From: Actinomadura craniellae
GTDB lineage: Bacteria; Actinomycetota; Actinomycetes; Streptosporangiales; Streptosporangiaceae
NCBI RefSeq assembly: GCF_003289645.1
Contig: NZ_QLYX01000011.1
Location: forward strand, 124,001-188,000
Length of the DNA stretch: 64,000 nt
Direction of reading: 5' to 3'
Shown in pieces: positions 1 through 9,058 of this stretch. How positions within the stretch are numbered: position 1 is the stretch's first letter; each line of letters begins with the position of its first letter. Below the pieces are notes generated by a model that was not told the origin of the DNA, did not search any database, and saw nothing but the letters and a program-made list of their open reading frames with translations. The position numbers and the translations under genes were made by a program.

Positions 1-1651
1 CGGTGTCGGCGATCGCGCCCGCGGTCATCGACCCCGACCGGCTGCCTCCCGTGCCGCCGCCGAACGGGGTGACGGCCGTGTCGCCCTGGATGGTGTTGAC
101 GTCCTCGATGGCCGCGCCCAGCGCGTCGGCGGTGAGCTGCACGACGGTGGTCTCGATGCTGTTCCCGGCCGACCCGCCCGAGACGTAGACGTTGACCTTG
201 CCGGACGGCTCGATCCGGATGGTCGCGCCCTCGGTGGCGTGCAGCGCCATGGCGGCCGTGGTGGGCTCGACGTAGGTGCAGGTGCCCACGCCCAGGAAGC
301 GGCCCTGCGCGCGGGCCTGCTCCTGCTCCTTGCGGAAGGACTCGTAGTCGAGCATCTGCAGTGCCTGCTCGAACGTCTCCAGTGGCGTGATGTCGTCGTA
401 GGGCATGCCGTTGGGGTTGAAGTACGGCAGTTCGTCCCGCCGCAGCAGGTTCCGGCGGCGCAGCTCGGCCGGGTCCAGCCCCAGCCGGCGCGCCCCGGCG
501 TCCAGCAGCAGTTCCCGGGCGACCGACTCGAACTGCCACGGGCCGCGGTAGGCGTTACGGCCGGTGGTGTTGGAGAACACGCAGGCCGTGGACCAGGTGG
601 CCTGCGGGATGCGGTAGGGGCCGGGGAAGAACATCCCGACGGCCGCGGCCGTCCCCACCGGCCACGGCACCGGGTAGGCACCCACGTCCTGGGTGTAGTC
701 GATCGCGGCGGCGAGGATGCCGCCGTCCGCGTCGAAGGCGATCCGCGCGTCGGCGTGCTCGTGCCGTGACTGCCCGGCCGACAGCAGGTTCTCCTGCCGG
801 TCCTCGATCCACTTCAGCGCGCCGGGCACCTTCAGCGCGGCCAGCATGATGCACATGTCCTCGCGCTGCGGGACGACCTTCTGGCCGAAGCCGCCGCCGG
901 TGTCGCGCGTCATGACCCGCACCCGGTGCTCGGGCAGCCCCAGCAGCCGGGAGCAGAACAGGCGCACCTCGTGCGGGGACTGGGTCGCCGTCCAGATCGT
1001 CAGCTCGCCGGTGGCCGCCGACCACTCCGTCACCAGCCCGCGCGTCTCGATGGGCACCTGCGCGTAGGCCTGCTGGTAGATCGTCTCGCGCACCACCAGC
1101 GCCGCCTCGTCGAAGGCCGGCGCGAGCTGGTCCAGCGGCGGGCCGGCCAGCTCGCCCGCGAGGTTGCCCGGGTAGGCGGCGTGCACCAGCTCGCCGGACT
1201 CGCGGGCGGTGACGTAGTCGACGACCGGCGGCAGCGGGTCGTAGTCCACGACGACCTGCTCGACCGCGTCCTCGGCGATGTAGCGGTCGTCGGCGATCAC
1301 CAGTGCGACCGGGTCGCCGACGAAGCGCACCTCGTCCTCGGCCAGCGGCGGCCGGGGGGTGTCCGGGCTGTCGCGGCCGATCAGGGTGTACCACTGCTCG
1401 TGCACGCCCGGGTTGAGGTCCTCGGCGACGAGGACGGCGTGGACCCCGTCGAGCGCGAGCGCCCCGGCCGTGTCGATGCCGAGGATTTTCGCCCGGGCCA
1501 GTGGGCTACGGACGAAACAGGCGTGGAGCATGCCGGGCCGGGTGACGTCGTCCACGTACGTGCCGTGGCCGGTCAGCAGCCGGGCGTCCTCGACTCGGGG
1601 GACGCGGGTGCCGGCGTAACCGGCGGTTTCCGGAGCTTCGGGGGCGCTCAT
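1..1651 (-). CDS. Xanthine/CO dehydrogenase-family molybdopterin-binding subunit (partial)
   Basis: Large subunit of a molybdenum hydroxylase (xanthine, aldehyde or CO dehydrogenase family), truncated by the left edge of the window after about 550 codons. The start is the ATG at 1651 (MSAPEAPETAGYAGTRVPRVED). The N-terminal a/b hammerhead domain reads GHGTYVDDV and VRFVGDPVALVIADD. The pterin-contact motif GGGFGQK follows, then GRNAYRGPWQFE at the substrate loop. Form I CO dehydrogenases carry AYRCSFR there and form II enzymes AYRGAGR, so this is neither and probably oxidises an aldehyde or aromatic heterocycle. The iron-sulfur and FAD subunits are not in view and may lie further left. Two TetR-type operators upstream suggest repression. 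Confidence 0.9.
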   Translation of the reverse strand, partial: MSAPEAPETAGYAGTRVPRVEDARLLTGHGTYVDDVTRPGMLHACFVRSPLARAKILGIDTAGALALDGVHAVLVAEDLNPGVHEQWYTLIGRDSPDTPRPPLAEDEVRFVGDPVALVIADDRYIAEDAVEQVVVDYDPLPPVVDYVTARESGELVHAAYPGNLAGELAGPPLDQLAPAFDEAALVVRETIYQQAYAQVPIETRGLVTEWSAATGELTIWTATQSPHEVRLFCSRLLGLPEHRVRVMTRDTGGGFGQKVVPQREDMCIMLAALKVPGALKWIEDRQENLLSAGQSRHEHADARIAFDADGGILAAAIDYTQDVGAYPVPWPVGTAAAVGMFFPGPYRIPQATWSTACVFSNTTGRNAYRGPWQFESVARELLLDAGARRLGLDPAELRRRNLLRRDELPYFNPNGMPYDDITPLETFEQALQMLDYESFRKEQEQARAQGRFLGVGTCTYVEPTTAAMALHATEGATIRIEPSGKVNVYVSGGSAGNSIETTVVQLTADALGAAIEDVNTIQGDTAVTPFGGGTGGSRSGSMTAGAIADT

Positions 1652-1842
1652 CGGCGCACCGGTGCGGTGGGGAGTTCCCGGGGTGGGGGAGGCTCGATCC
1701 GTGCCATCGAGCGGGCCCTCCATTCGGCTCGGATCTGGCGGGAGAGAACGGGTCAGCGCAGCATTACATGGCGGTGGCGTCTCTTCTCCAGCCCCTTTCG
1801 ACCGAGACGCGCGGCACTCAAGGCACCGGCCACCGGCACTCA

Positions 1843-1886
1843 TGCTGAGCGATTGCTTAGCATGGGTGCTGAGCGACTGTTTAGCA
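1843..1886. promoter_or_regulatory. Two tandem TetR-like operators
   Basis: Two copies of a 20-bp imperfect palindrome, TGCTGAGCGATTGCTTAGCA (1843-1862) and TGCTGAGCGACTGTTTAGCA (1867-1886), lie 24 bp apart in the gap upstream of the molybdenum hydroxylase. The layout is typical of tandem TetR-family sites. The core resembles the palindrome at 8792 in front of the ferredoxin-P450 operon, so one regulator may serve both. Confidence 0.6.
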
Positions 1887-2377
1887 TCGTTCCCGCCGAC
1901 CGTCAAGGATCGGGGGTGGGGCCGGCTCTCCGCAGCGCTGCCGGGCACTCCGGGGGACGCTTCCGCCTCGGCATCATCGGCCGGTGTGACATGCGGAAAT
2001 GCACTTATGCGCACTGTGCTCGGCGCGTCACATACCGGAATTGTGAAACTTCGACAACGATCTTCCGGATCGAGGTCGGCCATGAAATTCAGGGCGGTCG
2101 CCAAACGGTGTCAGGCTTTTCGCGGTGAATCGGCCGGCTGCCGAGAACAGTTCCGGGGCGCCCGGTCAATGATTTCTGCGGGCTGTGCCGAAGTCCGTTC
2201 AATCGGGACGGAGAGTTTCTCCGACCGCGGGTGTCCCCCGGGTCCGCACGGGCGGGAACTCGCCGGAATCCGGGCCCTCGCCGGACGCGGCGGCCGCGGT
2301 GTCCCGCCAGGGGGAGATCCAGGGGAAACGCGTCCCGGAGATCTCGCCGGCCGCCGTTCGCTTCTAAGCTCCGATGC
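1887..2377. other. Intergenic region without a recognised gene
   Basis: This 490-bp stretch lies between the divergent hydroxylase and yciO-like genes. It is less GC-rich than the genes around it (for example near 1990-2100). Short open frames show no recognisable protein. It probably holds both promoters; I see no further structure. Confidence 0.5.
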
Positions 2378-2998
2378 ATGGCGAGGTATTTCGATGTGCA
2401 TCCGGACGATCCGCAACCCCGGGCGATCCGCCAGGTGGCGGACCTCATCCGCGCGGACGGCCTGATCGTGTACCCGACGGACTCGTGTTTCGCGCTTGGG
2501 TGCCAGTTGGGCAACAAGGCGGGCCTCGACCGGATCAGGGAGATCCGTCATCTCGACAGCGGGCACCACTTCACCCTGGTCTGCAAGGATTTCGCCCAAC
2601 TTGGACGGTTCGTCCAGATCAGTAATGCGCTGTTCCGCTCGATCAAGGCGGCGACTCCCGGCAGCTACACGTTCATCCTGCCGGCGACGAAGGAGGTCCC
2701 GCGCCGGCTGCTGCACCCCAAGAAGAAGACCGTCGGCGTCCGGATTCCCGACCACACCGTCGCGCAGGCGCTGCTGGCCGAACTCGGCGAGCCGCTGCTG
2801 TCGAGCACCCTGCTCCTGCCCGGCGAGGAGGAGCCCATGACCCAGGGCTGGGAGATCAAGGAAAGGCTCGACCACGCGGTGGACGCCGTGCTCGACTCCG
2901 GCGAGTGCGGCGCCGAGCCGACGACGGTCGTCGACCTCTCCAGTGGCGAGGCGGAGATCGTCCGCAGGGGCGCCGGAGACCCTTCGCTGTTCGAGTAG
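2378..2998 (+). CDS. Sua5/YciO/YrdC-family protein, YciO type
   Basis: 206-residue YrdC-fold protein. It matches E. coli YciO almost motif for motif: IHPDNPQ becomes VHPDDPQ near the N terminus, then LIVYPTDSCFALGCQ, TPGSYTFILPATKEVPRR, KKTVGVRIP, LGEPLLSSTL and PTTVVDLS. YrdC-fold proteins bind nucleotide and double-stranded RNA. TsaC/Sua5 members make threonylcarbamoyl-AMP for the t6A tRNA modification, but YciO is a paralogue with weak or uncertain activity of that kind. The ATG at 2378 is chosen because homology begins there. The frame stays open about 50 codons upstream, but that part is proline- and arginine-rich without similarity. Confidence 0.88.
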   Translation: MARYFDVHPDDPQPRAIRQVADLIRADGLIVYPTDSCFALGCQLGNKAGLDRIREIRHLDSGHHFTLVCKDFAQLGRFVQISNALFRSIKAATPGSYTFILPATKEVPRRLLHPKKKTVGVRIPDHTVAQALLAELGEPLLSSTLLLPGEEEPMTQGWEIKERLDHAVDAVLDSGECGAEPTTVVDLSSGEAEIVRRGAGDPSLFE

Positions 2999-3109
2999 CC
3001 CGGCCGGGCCCGGCTCCGGCGGGCGTCCCGGAACGGCCGGGGACTACTCGGGGCGCAACGGGGGAGTGACTTTCCCAGGTGGCGTGGAAGCAGGTCGGAG
3101 GGAGCCGAC

Positions 3110-5083
3110 ATGAGCCAGCGCAGTCACAACGCCCGTTCCGCCCCCGCCCCGGCAGGCGCCGTCGATGAGCGCGCCGCCCGGCGGGTGGCCGAGGAGGCCC
3201 GCGAGACCGAGTGGCGCTTGCCCAGCTTCGGCAAGCGGCTCTTCATGGGGGATCTCCGCCTGGACCTGATCCATCCCCATCCACGGCCGGGCGCGGAGGC
3301 GCGGCGCGCGGGCGAGGAGTTCCTGGCCCGGCTGCGCGACTTCTGCGAGACCAGGATCGACCCGATGGCGATCGAGCGGGAGGCGCGCATCCCGGACGAG
3401 GTCGTCAAGGGGCTGCGCGGGCTCGGCGCGTTCGGCATGAAGATCCCGCAGCGGTACGGCGGCCTCGGGCTCAGCCACCTGTACTACTGCCGCGCCCTCA
3501 TGCTCGTCGGCTCGGTGAGCCCCGCGATCAGCGCGCTGCTGTCCGCGCACCAGTCGATCGGCGTGCCGCAGCCGCTCAAGCTGTTCGGCACCGCCGAGCA
3601 GCGGGAGAAGTGGCTGCCGCGCTGCGTCAACGAGATCAGCGCGTTCCTGCTCACCGAACCCGACGTGGGCTCCGACCCCGCCCGGCTGCGCGCCACCGCC
3701 GTGCCCGCCGGCGACTCCTACGTGCTCAACGGCGTCAAGCTGTGGACCACCAACGGGGTCGTCGCCGACCTTTTGGTGGTCATGGCCCGGGTGCCGGAGT
3801 CCGCCGGGCACCGGGGCGGCATCTCCGCGTTCGTGGTCGAGGCGGACGCGCCTGGCATCACCGTGGAGAACCGCAACGCGTTCATGGGCCTGCGCGGCAT
3901 CGAGAACGGGGTCACCCGCTTCCACGACGTGGAGGTCCCCGCCGGGAACCTGATCGGCGCCGAGGGCGCCGGCCTGAAGATCGCCCTGACCACGCTGAAC
4001 ACCGGGCGGCTGTCGCTGCCCGCCATGTGCGCCGGGGCCGGCAAGTGGGCCACCAAGATCGCTCGCGAGTGGTCCCGGGAGCGGGTGCAGTGGGGCCGCC
4101 CGGTGGGCGAGCACGAGGCGATCGCCAAGAAGGTGGCGTTCATCGCCGCCACCTCCTACGCGCTGGAGGCGACGCTGGACCTGTCCAGCCAGCTCGCCGA
4201 CGACGAGCGCAACGACATCCGGATCGAGGCCGCGCTGGCCAAGCTGTGGGCCTCGGAGATGGCCTGCCGCATCGCCGACGAGCTGATGCAACTGCGCGGC
4301 GGCCGCGGCTTCGAGACCGCCGAGTCACTGGCCGCCCGGGGCGAGCGCGGCGTACCGGTCGAGCAGGTGATGCGCGACCTGAGGATCAACCGGATCTTCG
4401 AGGGCTCCACCGAAATCATGCACCTGCTGATCGCGCGGGAGGCGGTGGACGCGCACCTGTCGGTCGCCGGGGACATCATCGACCCCGACGCGTCCCCCCG
4501 CGCCAAGGCGCGGGCCGCGGCGCGCGCAGGCGGCTTCTACGCCCGCTGGCTGCCCACGCTGGTGACCGGCCCCGGGCAGCGGCCCGGCGCGTACGCCGGG
4601 TTCGGGCCGCTGGCCGGGCACCTGCGGTACGTCGAGCGCGCCTCCCGCAAACTCGCCCGGTCGACGTTCTACGCCGCGGGCCGCTGGCAGGGCGGGCTGG
4701 AGAGCCGGCAGGGCTTCCTGGGCCGCATGGTCGACATCGGCGCCGAACTGTTCGCGATGAGCGCCGTCTGCGTCCGGGCCCGCGCCGACGTCGAGCACGG
4801 GCCGATGTTCGGCGCGGACGGCGACGGGCGGCGACCGGGCAGGTCGGCGCTGCGGCTCGCGGACGCGTTCTGCCGCCAGTCGCGGATCCGGGTCGAGGAA
4901 CTGTTCGACGGGCTGTGGCACAACACCGACGCGCCCGACCGCAGGCTGGCCGAGCGGGTCCTCGCGGGCGAGTTCGCCTGGCAGGAGGAGGGCGCGCTCG
5001 ACCCGTCCATCCCCGGCCCCTGGATCGCCTCCGCCGAACCCGGGCCGAGCCACCGGGAGGACGTCCACCGCACCATCGGCTGA
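3110..5083 (+). CDS. Long acyl-CoA dehydrogenase (FadE family)
   Basis: 657-residue FAD enzyme that forms an alpha,beta double bond in acyl-CoA. It is longer than the usual 380-residue dehydrogenases because of a C-terminal extension, as in VLCAD/ACAD9-like and some mycobacterial FadE proteins. Visible motifs are FLLTEPDVGSDPAR (FAD and substrate binding), LWTTNG, the second signature LMQLRGGRGFETAE, and RIFEGSTEIMHLLIAR, whose Glu is the candidate catalytic base. The ATG follows a strong GGAGGGAG site. It stands alone on the plus strand, so the electron-transfer partner and substrate cannot be named. Confidence 0.92.
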   Translation: MSQRSHNARSAPAPAGAVDERAARRVAEEARETEWRLPSFGKRLFMGDLRLDLIHPHPRPGAEARRAGEEFLARLRDFCETRIDPMAIEREARIPDEVVKGLRGLGAFGMKIPQRYGGLGLSHLYYCRALMLVGSVSPAISALLSAHQSIGVPQPLKLFGTAEQREKWLPRCVNEISAFLLTEPDVGSDPARLRATAVPAGDSYVLNGVKLWTTNGVVADLLVVMARVPESAGHRGGISAFVVEADAPGITVENRNAFMGLRGIENGVTRFHDVEVPAGNLIGAEGAGLKIALTTLNTGRLSLPAMCAGAGKWATKIAREWSRERVQWGRPVGEHEAIAKKVAFIAATSYALEATLDLSSQLADDERNDIRIEAALAKLWASEMACRIADELMQLRGGRGFETAESLAARGERGVPVEQVMRDLRINRIFEGSTEIMHLLIAREAVDAHLSVAGDIIDPDASPRAKARAAARAGGFYARWLPTLVTGPGQRPGAYAGFGPLAGHLRYVERASRKLARSTFYAAGRWQGGLESRQGFLGRMVDIGAELFAMSAVCVRARADVEHGPMFGADGDGRRPGRSALRLADAFCRQSRIRVEELFDGLWHNTDAPDRRLAERVLAGEFAWQEEGALDPSIPGPWIASAEPGPSHREDVHRTIG

Positions 5084-5180
5084 ACGCCGGCACAGCGGCT
5101 CGTCGAGGGCGATCGGCGGGTCGCGGATTCCGGTGGCGTGGTGGAACGGCGTCGGCGATCGCCGTGGGAGTGCGGACGGC

Positions 5181-7196
5181 TCAGATCTTCCACAGGCGGG
5201 CGCTGTTGTCAGAGGTTGCGCTGACCAGGTGCCTGCCGTCCGGGGTGAACGCCAGGAGGTGGGCGGCGTCCTCGGTGTGGCCGGTGAAGGTCTTGACGAC
5301 CTTGAGCGAGGTCGCGTCGAGCAGCCGGATGACCCTGTCTATCGACCAGCCGGCCAGCAGCCTGCCGTTCGGGCTGTAGGTCAGGTGCCGGCCGTAGAAG
5401 TCCAGCCGGCCGGATCTCACGACTTCGCCCGTCCTCGGGTCGCGAAAGGTGATCCCCGTGCCCTCGCCCACGACGAGGGTGCTCCGGTCGGGGCTGAGCG
5501 CTATCGAGGTGATCGTGTCGCCGCCGGGGCTCTTGATGCTGTCCTCCCAGAGCAGCCGGCCGTTCCTCGGGTCGTGTGCGGTGAGCAGCGAGCTGAGCTC
5601 GGTGAAGCTGATGAGGGAGCCGTCGCGCGGACTGAAGAGGATCCGGTCACGCCCGCCCGTTCCGCAGGTGGCGAGGAGCCGGCCCGACTCGACGTCCCAG
5701 GTTCTCGGGGGGTCGTCGTAACCGGTGGTCGCCAGGGTTCCGCCGTCGGGGCTGAAGGCCAGCAGTCCGGCCGACCTCTTGTGGCCGGAGAACGTCCTGA
5801 GGAGCCGGCCGGTGGTGAGGTCCCAGAGCTTGGCCGCGCGGTCGCCGGAGCCCCCGGCCGTCGCCAGCAGCGGGCGCTTCGGATGGAACGCCGCGTCCAC
5901 GACGTCGTCGGGATGGCCCGTGGGGATCGTCCGCACGAGCCTGCTGGTCGCCACGTCCCACAACTGGAGGTCGTTCTCCCAGCCCGCGGCGAGCGTCCTG
6001 CCGTCCGGGCTCAGCGCGTGGCACCACAGGTGGGCGCCGGAAACGATGACGCCGGGCGCCGGGGCGGGGTGGGGGACCTCGGGGGGATCTCCGCGCAGCG
6101 CCTCCGACACGATCCCCCAGACCGCGGGGACGCCGAGGGCGGTCGCCGCGACGGTCCCCCCGGCAACCAGCAGGGCGCGCCGTCGCGGGAACGGTTTCGG
6201 CGGCCGGACGGTCGGCTCCCGGACCGGCCCGGGCACGGTGGGGTCCGGTGGTTTCACCGGCCGCCGGGGGCCTGGCCTTCCGGCCGCGGTCCCGGAGTCC
6301 GGGTGCGCGGATCCGGCGCGGCCGTCCGGTTCCGGTAGGGGCGGGGCTGGCGGTCGCCGCGGGGCCGGGGGCGCCGGATGGCGCATCGCGCGCAGCCGGC
6401 GCGCCACGGCCGCCGCGCTCTTCGGACGGTTCCCGATCTCCTTGCGGAGCAGTTCGCCGACGAGCCGGCAGAGGTCGGGCGGGAAGCCGTGCCGCTCGGG
6501 GTCGAGTTCGGGTGCGGGCGCGTTCAGGTGCTGGTACATCAGCGCGTGCTGGTTGCCGGAGAACGGCGGGCGGCCGGTGAGCATGGCGTGGAGGGTGCAG
6601 CCGAGCGAGTACAGGTCCGTGCCCGGCCGGGCCTGCTCGGCGCGCCACTGCTCGGGGGCCATGAAGGACGGGGTGCCCAGCGGCCGGCCCTCGGCCGTCA
6701 GCGTGGTGGCGTCCGCGAACCGGGCGATCCCGAAGTCGCAGATCTTGGTCGTGCCGTCGGGCAGGACCATGATGTTCTCCGGCTTGATGTCGCGGTGGAC
6801 CACGCCCCGGTCGTGCGCGTGGGCGAGCGCCTCGCTCACCGCGAGGGCCATCTCGACGGTCCGGCCGACCGGCATCCCGCCCGGGTGCCGGTCCCGGATC
6901 AGCGTGGCGAGGTCCGTCCCCGCCAGGAGTTCCATGACGAAGAAGGGCGTTCCCGCGTGCTCGCTCACGTCATGGACGACGGTGATCCCGGAGTGTTGTA
7001 AGGACGCGGCGGTCCGGGCCTCCCGGGTGAGGCGGGCGAGCAGTTCGGCCGGCGCCGCCAGCCGGGCGAGCACGAGCTTCAGCGCCACCTGCCGCTCCAG
7101 GCGGAGGTCGTGGGCCGACCACACCTCGCCCATGCCGCCCTGGCCGAGCCGCCGTTCGAGGCGGTACCGGCCGTCGAGCACGGTCCCGGACTCCAC
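5181..7196 (-). CDS. Ser/Thr protein kinase with C-terminal WD40 propeller
   Basis: 671-residue Hanks-type kinase. The kinase domain (about 10-265) has the glycine loop GQGGMGEVW, Lys40, the catalytic loop HRDIKPEN (Asp136) and DFG at 154-156, so it looks active. A proline-rich linker (about 270-340) leads to one transmembrane segment after RRRALL, and then a WD40 region with repeated LWD, TWD and RLW units ending SATSDNSARLWKI. The propeller is probably extracellular and may sense a ligand or bind partners. The start is a GTG eight bases after GGGAGG. The secreted RCC1 propeller gene lies upstream at 7357-8595 on the same strand; a strong hairpin separates them, so they are probably separate transcripts. 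Confidence 0.92.
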   Translation of the reverse strand: MESGTVLDGRYRLERRLGQGGMGEVWSAHDLRLERQVALKLVLARLAAPAELLARLTREARTAASLQHSGITVVHDVSEHAGTPFFVMELLAGTDLATLIRDRHPGGMPVGRTVEMALAVSEALAHAHDRGVVHRDIKPENIMVLPDGTTKICDFGIARFADATTLTAEGRPLGTPSFMAPEQWRAEQARPGTDLYSLGCTLHAMLTGRPPFSGNQHALMYQHLNAPAPELDPERHGFPPDLCRLVGELLRKEIGNRPKSAAAVARRLRAMRHPAPPAPRRPPAPPLPEPDGRAGSAHPDSGTAAGRPGPRRPVKPPDPTVPGPVREPTVRPPKPFPRRRALLVAGGTVAATALGVPAVWGIVSEALRGDPPEVPHPAPAPGVIVSGAHLWCHALSPDGRTLAAGWENDLQLWDVATSRLVRTIPTGHPDDVVDAAFHPKRPLLATAGGSGDRAAKLWDLTTGRLLRTFSGHKRSAGLLAFSPDGGTLATTGYDDPPRTWDVESGRLLATCGTGGRDRILFSPRDGSLISFTELSSLLTAHDPRNGRLLWEDSIKSPGGDTITSIALSPDRSTLVVGEGTGITFRDPRTGEVVRSGRLDFYGRHLTYSPNGRLLAGWSIDRVIRLLDATSLKVVKTFTGHTEDAAHLLAFTPDGRHLVSATSDNSARLWKI

Positions 7197-7304
7197 CAGG
7201 CCGACCTCCCGCTCGGGGGCATCTGCCGCAATGATCCCGGGATCGTCCGCCGTCCGGAAGGGAACGGGGCGTCCCGGACCGGCCGGATGCCGGGCGCGGG
7301 AAAA

Positions 7305-7344
7305 CGGCGGAGCGGGACGGGTGGTCGTCCGTCCCGCTCCGCCG
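7305..7344 (-). terminator. Rho-independent-type hairpin after the RCC1 gene
   Basis: A 16-bp perfect stem, CGGCGGAGCGGGACGG paired with its complement across an 8-nt loop, starts 12 bp after the RCC1 stop codon. There is no long T run, as is common in actinomycetes. It would end the RCC1 transcript before the kinase gene. Confidence 0.7.
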
Positions 7345-7356
7345 CGCCGGCCGGTG

Positions 7357-8595
7357 TCAGGGGTTGATCCACCAGGCGGTGACCTGGGTCGCCAGGGCGT
7401 GCCTGGACGACGACCCGGCGACGGCCCCCACCATCAGGAGCGGGGGCTCGTCCGCCGCGTGGTAGACCAGCTTCGGCAGCGGATCGGCGGGCGCGGTGCC
7501 GCCGGTGCCGAGCTGGCCGGTGTTGTTGCGGCCCCAGGTGTGGACGCAGAGCTTGCCGGAGACGAAGGGCGGAGGCGTCTGGGCCAGGCTGAAGTCCACG
7601 CCCGCCGACACGTTGTGCACGACGCCGAGCGACGGGATCAGGGTGGGAGTGCCGCGGTTGACCTGGTCGCCGAGCCCGAGCTGCCCGTAGGAGTTGTCGC
7701 CGAAGGCGTAGACCCGGCGGTTCACCGTCAGCGCCAGGCTGTGATGACCGCCCGCCGCGACGTTCTGCACCCGTGCCGGGACGGGCACCTGCACCGGCGT
7801 CAGCCGGTCCTGGTAGGGCGGGCCGGTGCCGAGCTGGCCGGCGGCGTTGCGGCCCCAGGCCAGCAGCTTGTCGTCGTTGCTCACCGCCAGGCTGTGGTGG
7901 ATGCCGGCGGCCACCGCGCGTATCTCGGTCAGCCCGGACACCCGCACCGGGGCGGGGCGCGGTACCGGGGTTCCGTCGCCGACCTCGCCGTCGTCGTTCA
8001 GCCCCCAGGCGTAGACCTTCCCGTCCCAGGTGAGCGCCAGCGCGTGGTCGTAGCCGGCGGAGAGCTGGACCACCCCTTCCAGTCCCGGCACCAGGGCCGG
8101 CGACCGCACCGGCCCGCCGACCGTGCCCAGGCCGAGCTGCCCCTTGTCGTTGCAGCCCCACGCGTAGACCCGGCCCGTGCCCGTCAGCGCCAGGCTGAAG
8201 TCACGGCCGGCGGCGACCCCGTACAGGTTCGACGGCGCCCCGTGGACCGGCTCCGGAGTGCTCCGCGAACCCCCGGCGGTGCCCAGCTGACCGCAGGCGT
8301 TGCCGCCCCACGACTGCAGGATCCGGTTCGGCCCGATGCCCAGGCTGTGCGTTTCGCCGGTGGCGACCTGGCTGTACCTGGACTGCGGCCATCCGGTGAC
8401 CTCCACCGGCGTTCCGTGCTGTGCCTGGACGACCCCGCTGCCGACCTGGCCGTACGCGTTTGCGCCCCAGCCCACCGTCCGGTAGGACAGCTCTCCCGTA
8501 CCGTCGTCGGCCGCGGCCGCACCCGGCGGCACGGCGACCGTGGTGACGATCGCCGCGGCCATCACCGCCGCTCCTCTGCTCAGCGTTTCTCTCAT
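7357..8595 (-). CDS. Secreted RCC1-repeat protein
   Basis: 412 residues. An N-terminal signal peptide (charged start, hydrophobic AAVMAAAIVTTVAVPPG, likely cut after GAAAA) is followed by about six RCC1 blade repeats of about 55 residues, each with a YAWG or SWGGNACGQLGTG-type motif and a HSLAL/FSLAL motif. Bacterial RCC1 proteins are seven-bladed propellers of mostly unknown role. Nothing here suggests the eukaryotic Ran exchange-factor activity. It is probably an exported binding protein. The neighbouring membrane kinase carries a WD40 propeller outside the cell, so a shared role at the cell surface is possible but not shown. Confidence 0.9.
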   Translation of the reverse strand: MRETLSRGAAVMAAAIVTTVAVPPGAAAADDGTGELSYRTVGWGANAYGQVGSGVVQAQHGTPVEVTGWPQSRYSQVATGETHSLGIGPNRILQSWGGNACGQLGTAGGSRSTPEPVHGAPSNLYGVAAGRDFSLALTGTGRVYAWGCNDKGQLGLGTVGGPVRSPALVPGLEGVVQLSAGYDHALALTWDGKVYAWGLNDDGEVGDGTPVPRPAPVRVSGLTEIRAVAAGIHHSLAVSNDDKLLAWGRNAAGQLGTGPPYQDRLTPVQVPVPARVQNVAAGGHHSLALTVNRRVYAFGDNSYGQLGLGDQVNRGTPTLIPSLGVVHNVSAGVDFSLAQTPPPFVSGKLCVHTWGRNNTGQLGTGGTAPADPLPKLVYHAADEPPLLMVGAVAGSSSRHALATQVTAWWINP

Positions 8596-8791
8596 GCCCG
8601 TTCACCCATGACGTGGATTTCGCCTTCCCCCATCGGCGGTCGCCGTCCGTGCCGGCAACGCTCGTGGCCTCGTGCCGGCGAGTCTCCGCCCGGGGGGTTG
8701 CCATCCGGTTGCCGGTCGGCGGTGGGCGGGGGTCGCGGGGTGCGTGCGCTGGACCACATGCCGTCAGTGCAGTTCAGGGATGATTCTCAAG

Positions 8792-8805
8792 TGAGCGGTC
8801 GCTCA
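8792..8805. promoter_or_regulatory. Candidate TetR operator of the ferredoxin-P450 operon
   Basis: TGAGCGGTCGCTCA, two 6-bp arms around GT, lies about 85 bp before the first start codon of the small-ORF/ferredoxin/P450 unit. It agrees at 11 of 14 positions with the core TGAGCGATTGCTTA at 1846-1859. Confidence 0.5.
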
Positions 8806-8887
8806 TCCGGTCTGGTGCTCAAACCGGGGTGATAGTACTGTTCTCTCATTCGGAACTAGAGCTTTCTTCAAAGGAGAAGGCTATTCC

Positions 8888-9058
8888 ATGATCGGTGAGA
8901 GGTTCTCGCATCGAGCCGCCGGACATCGGCGCCACCGTACGTTCCTCGCCCTCGCCGGGTCCCGCCGCGTGACCGGCGTGCGGTGGCGGGGCGATGCCGG
9001 TGGCCGCCTCGGGCGGCGTGCCTTCTCCGTCCAGACCGTAGAGGAGACAGCACCGTGA
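8888..9058 (+). CDS. Arginine-rich 56-residue small ORF coupled to the ferredoxin
   Basis: A 56-codon frame starts at an ATG eight bases after the near-perfect Shine-Dalgarno AAGGAGAAGG (8871-8880). It ends with a TGA overlapping the ferredoxin GTG (GTGA at 9055-9058). The peptide begins MIGERFSHRAAGHRRHR and is very basic; I recognise no family. The strong ribosome site and the overlap argue that it is translated and couples ferredoxin synthesis. It could be a leader peptide or a chance frame using the true start of a leader. Confidence 0.5.
   Translation: MIGERFSHRAAGHRRHRTFLALAGSRRVTGVRWRGDAGGRLGRRAFSVQTVEETAP

Noticed and set aside
7357-8595. RCC1 protein as a Ran-type exchange factor
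   Set aside because: It has a signal peptide and bacteria lack Ran; only the propeller fold is shared.
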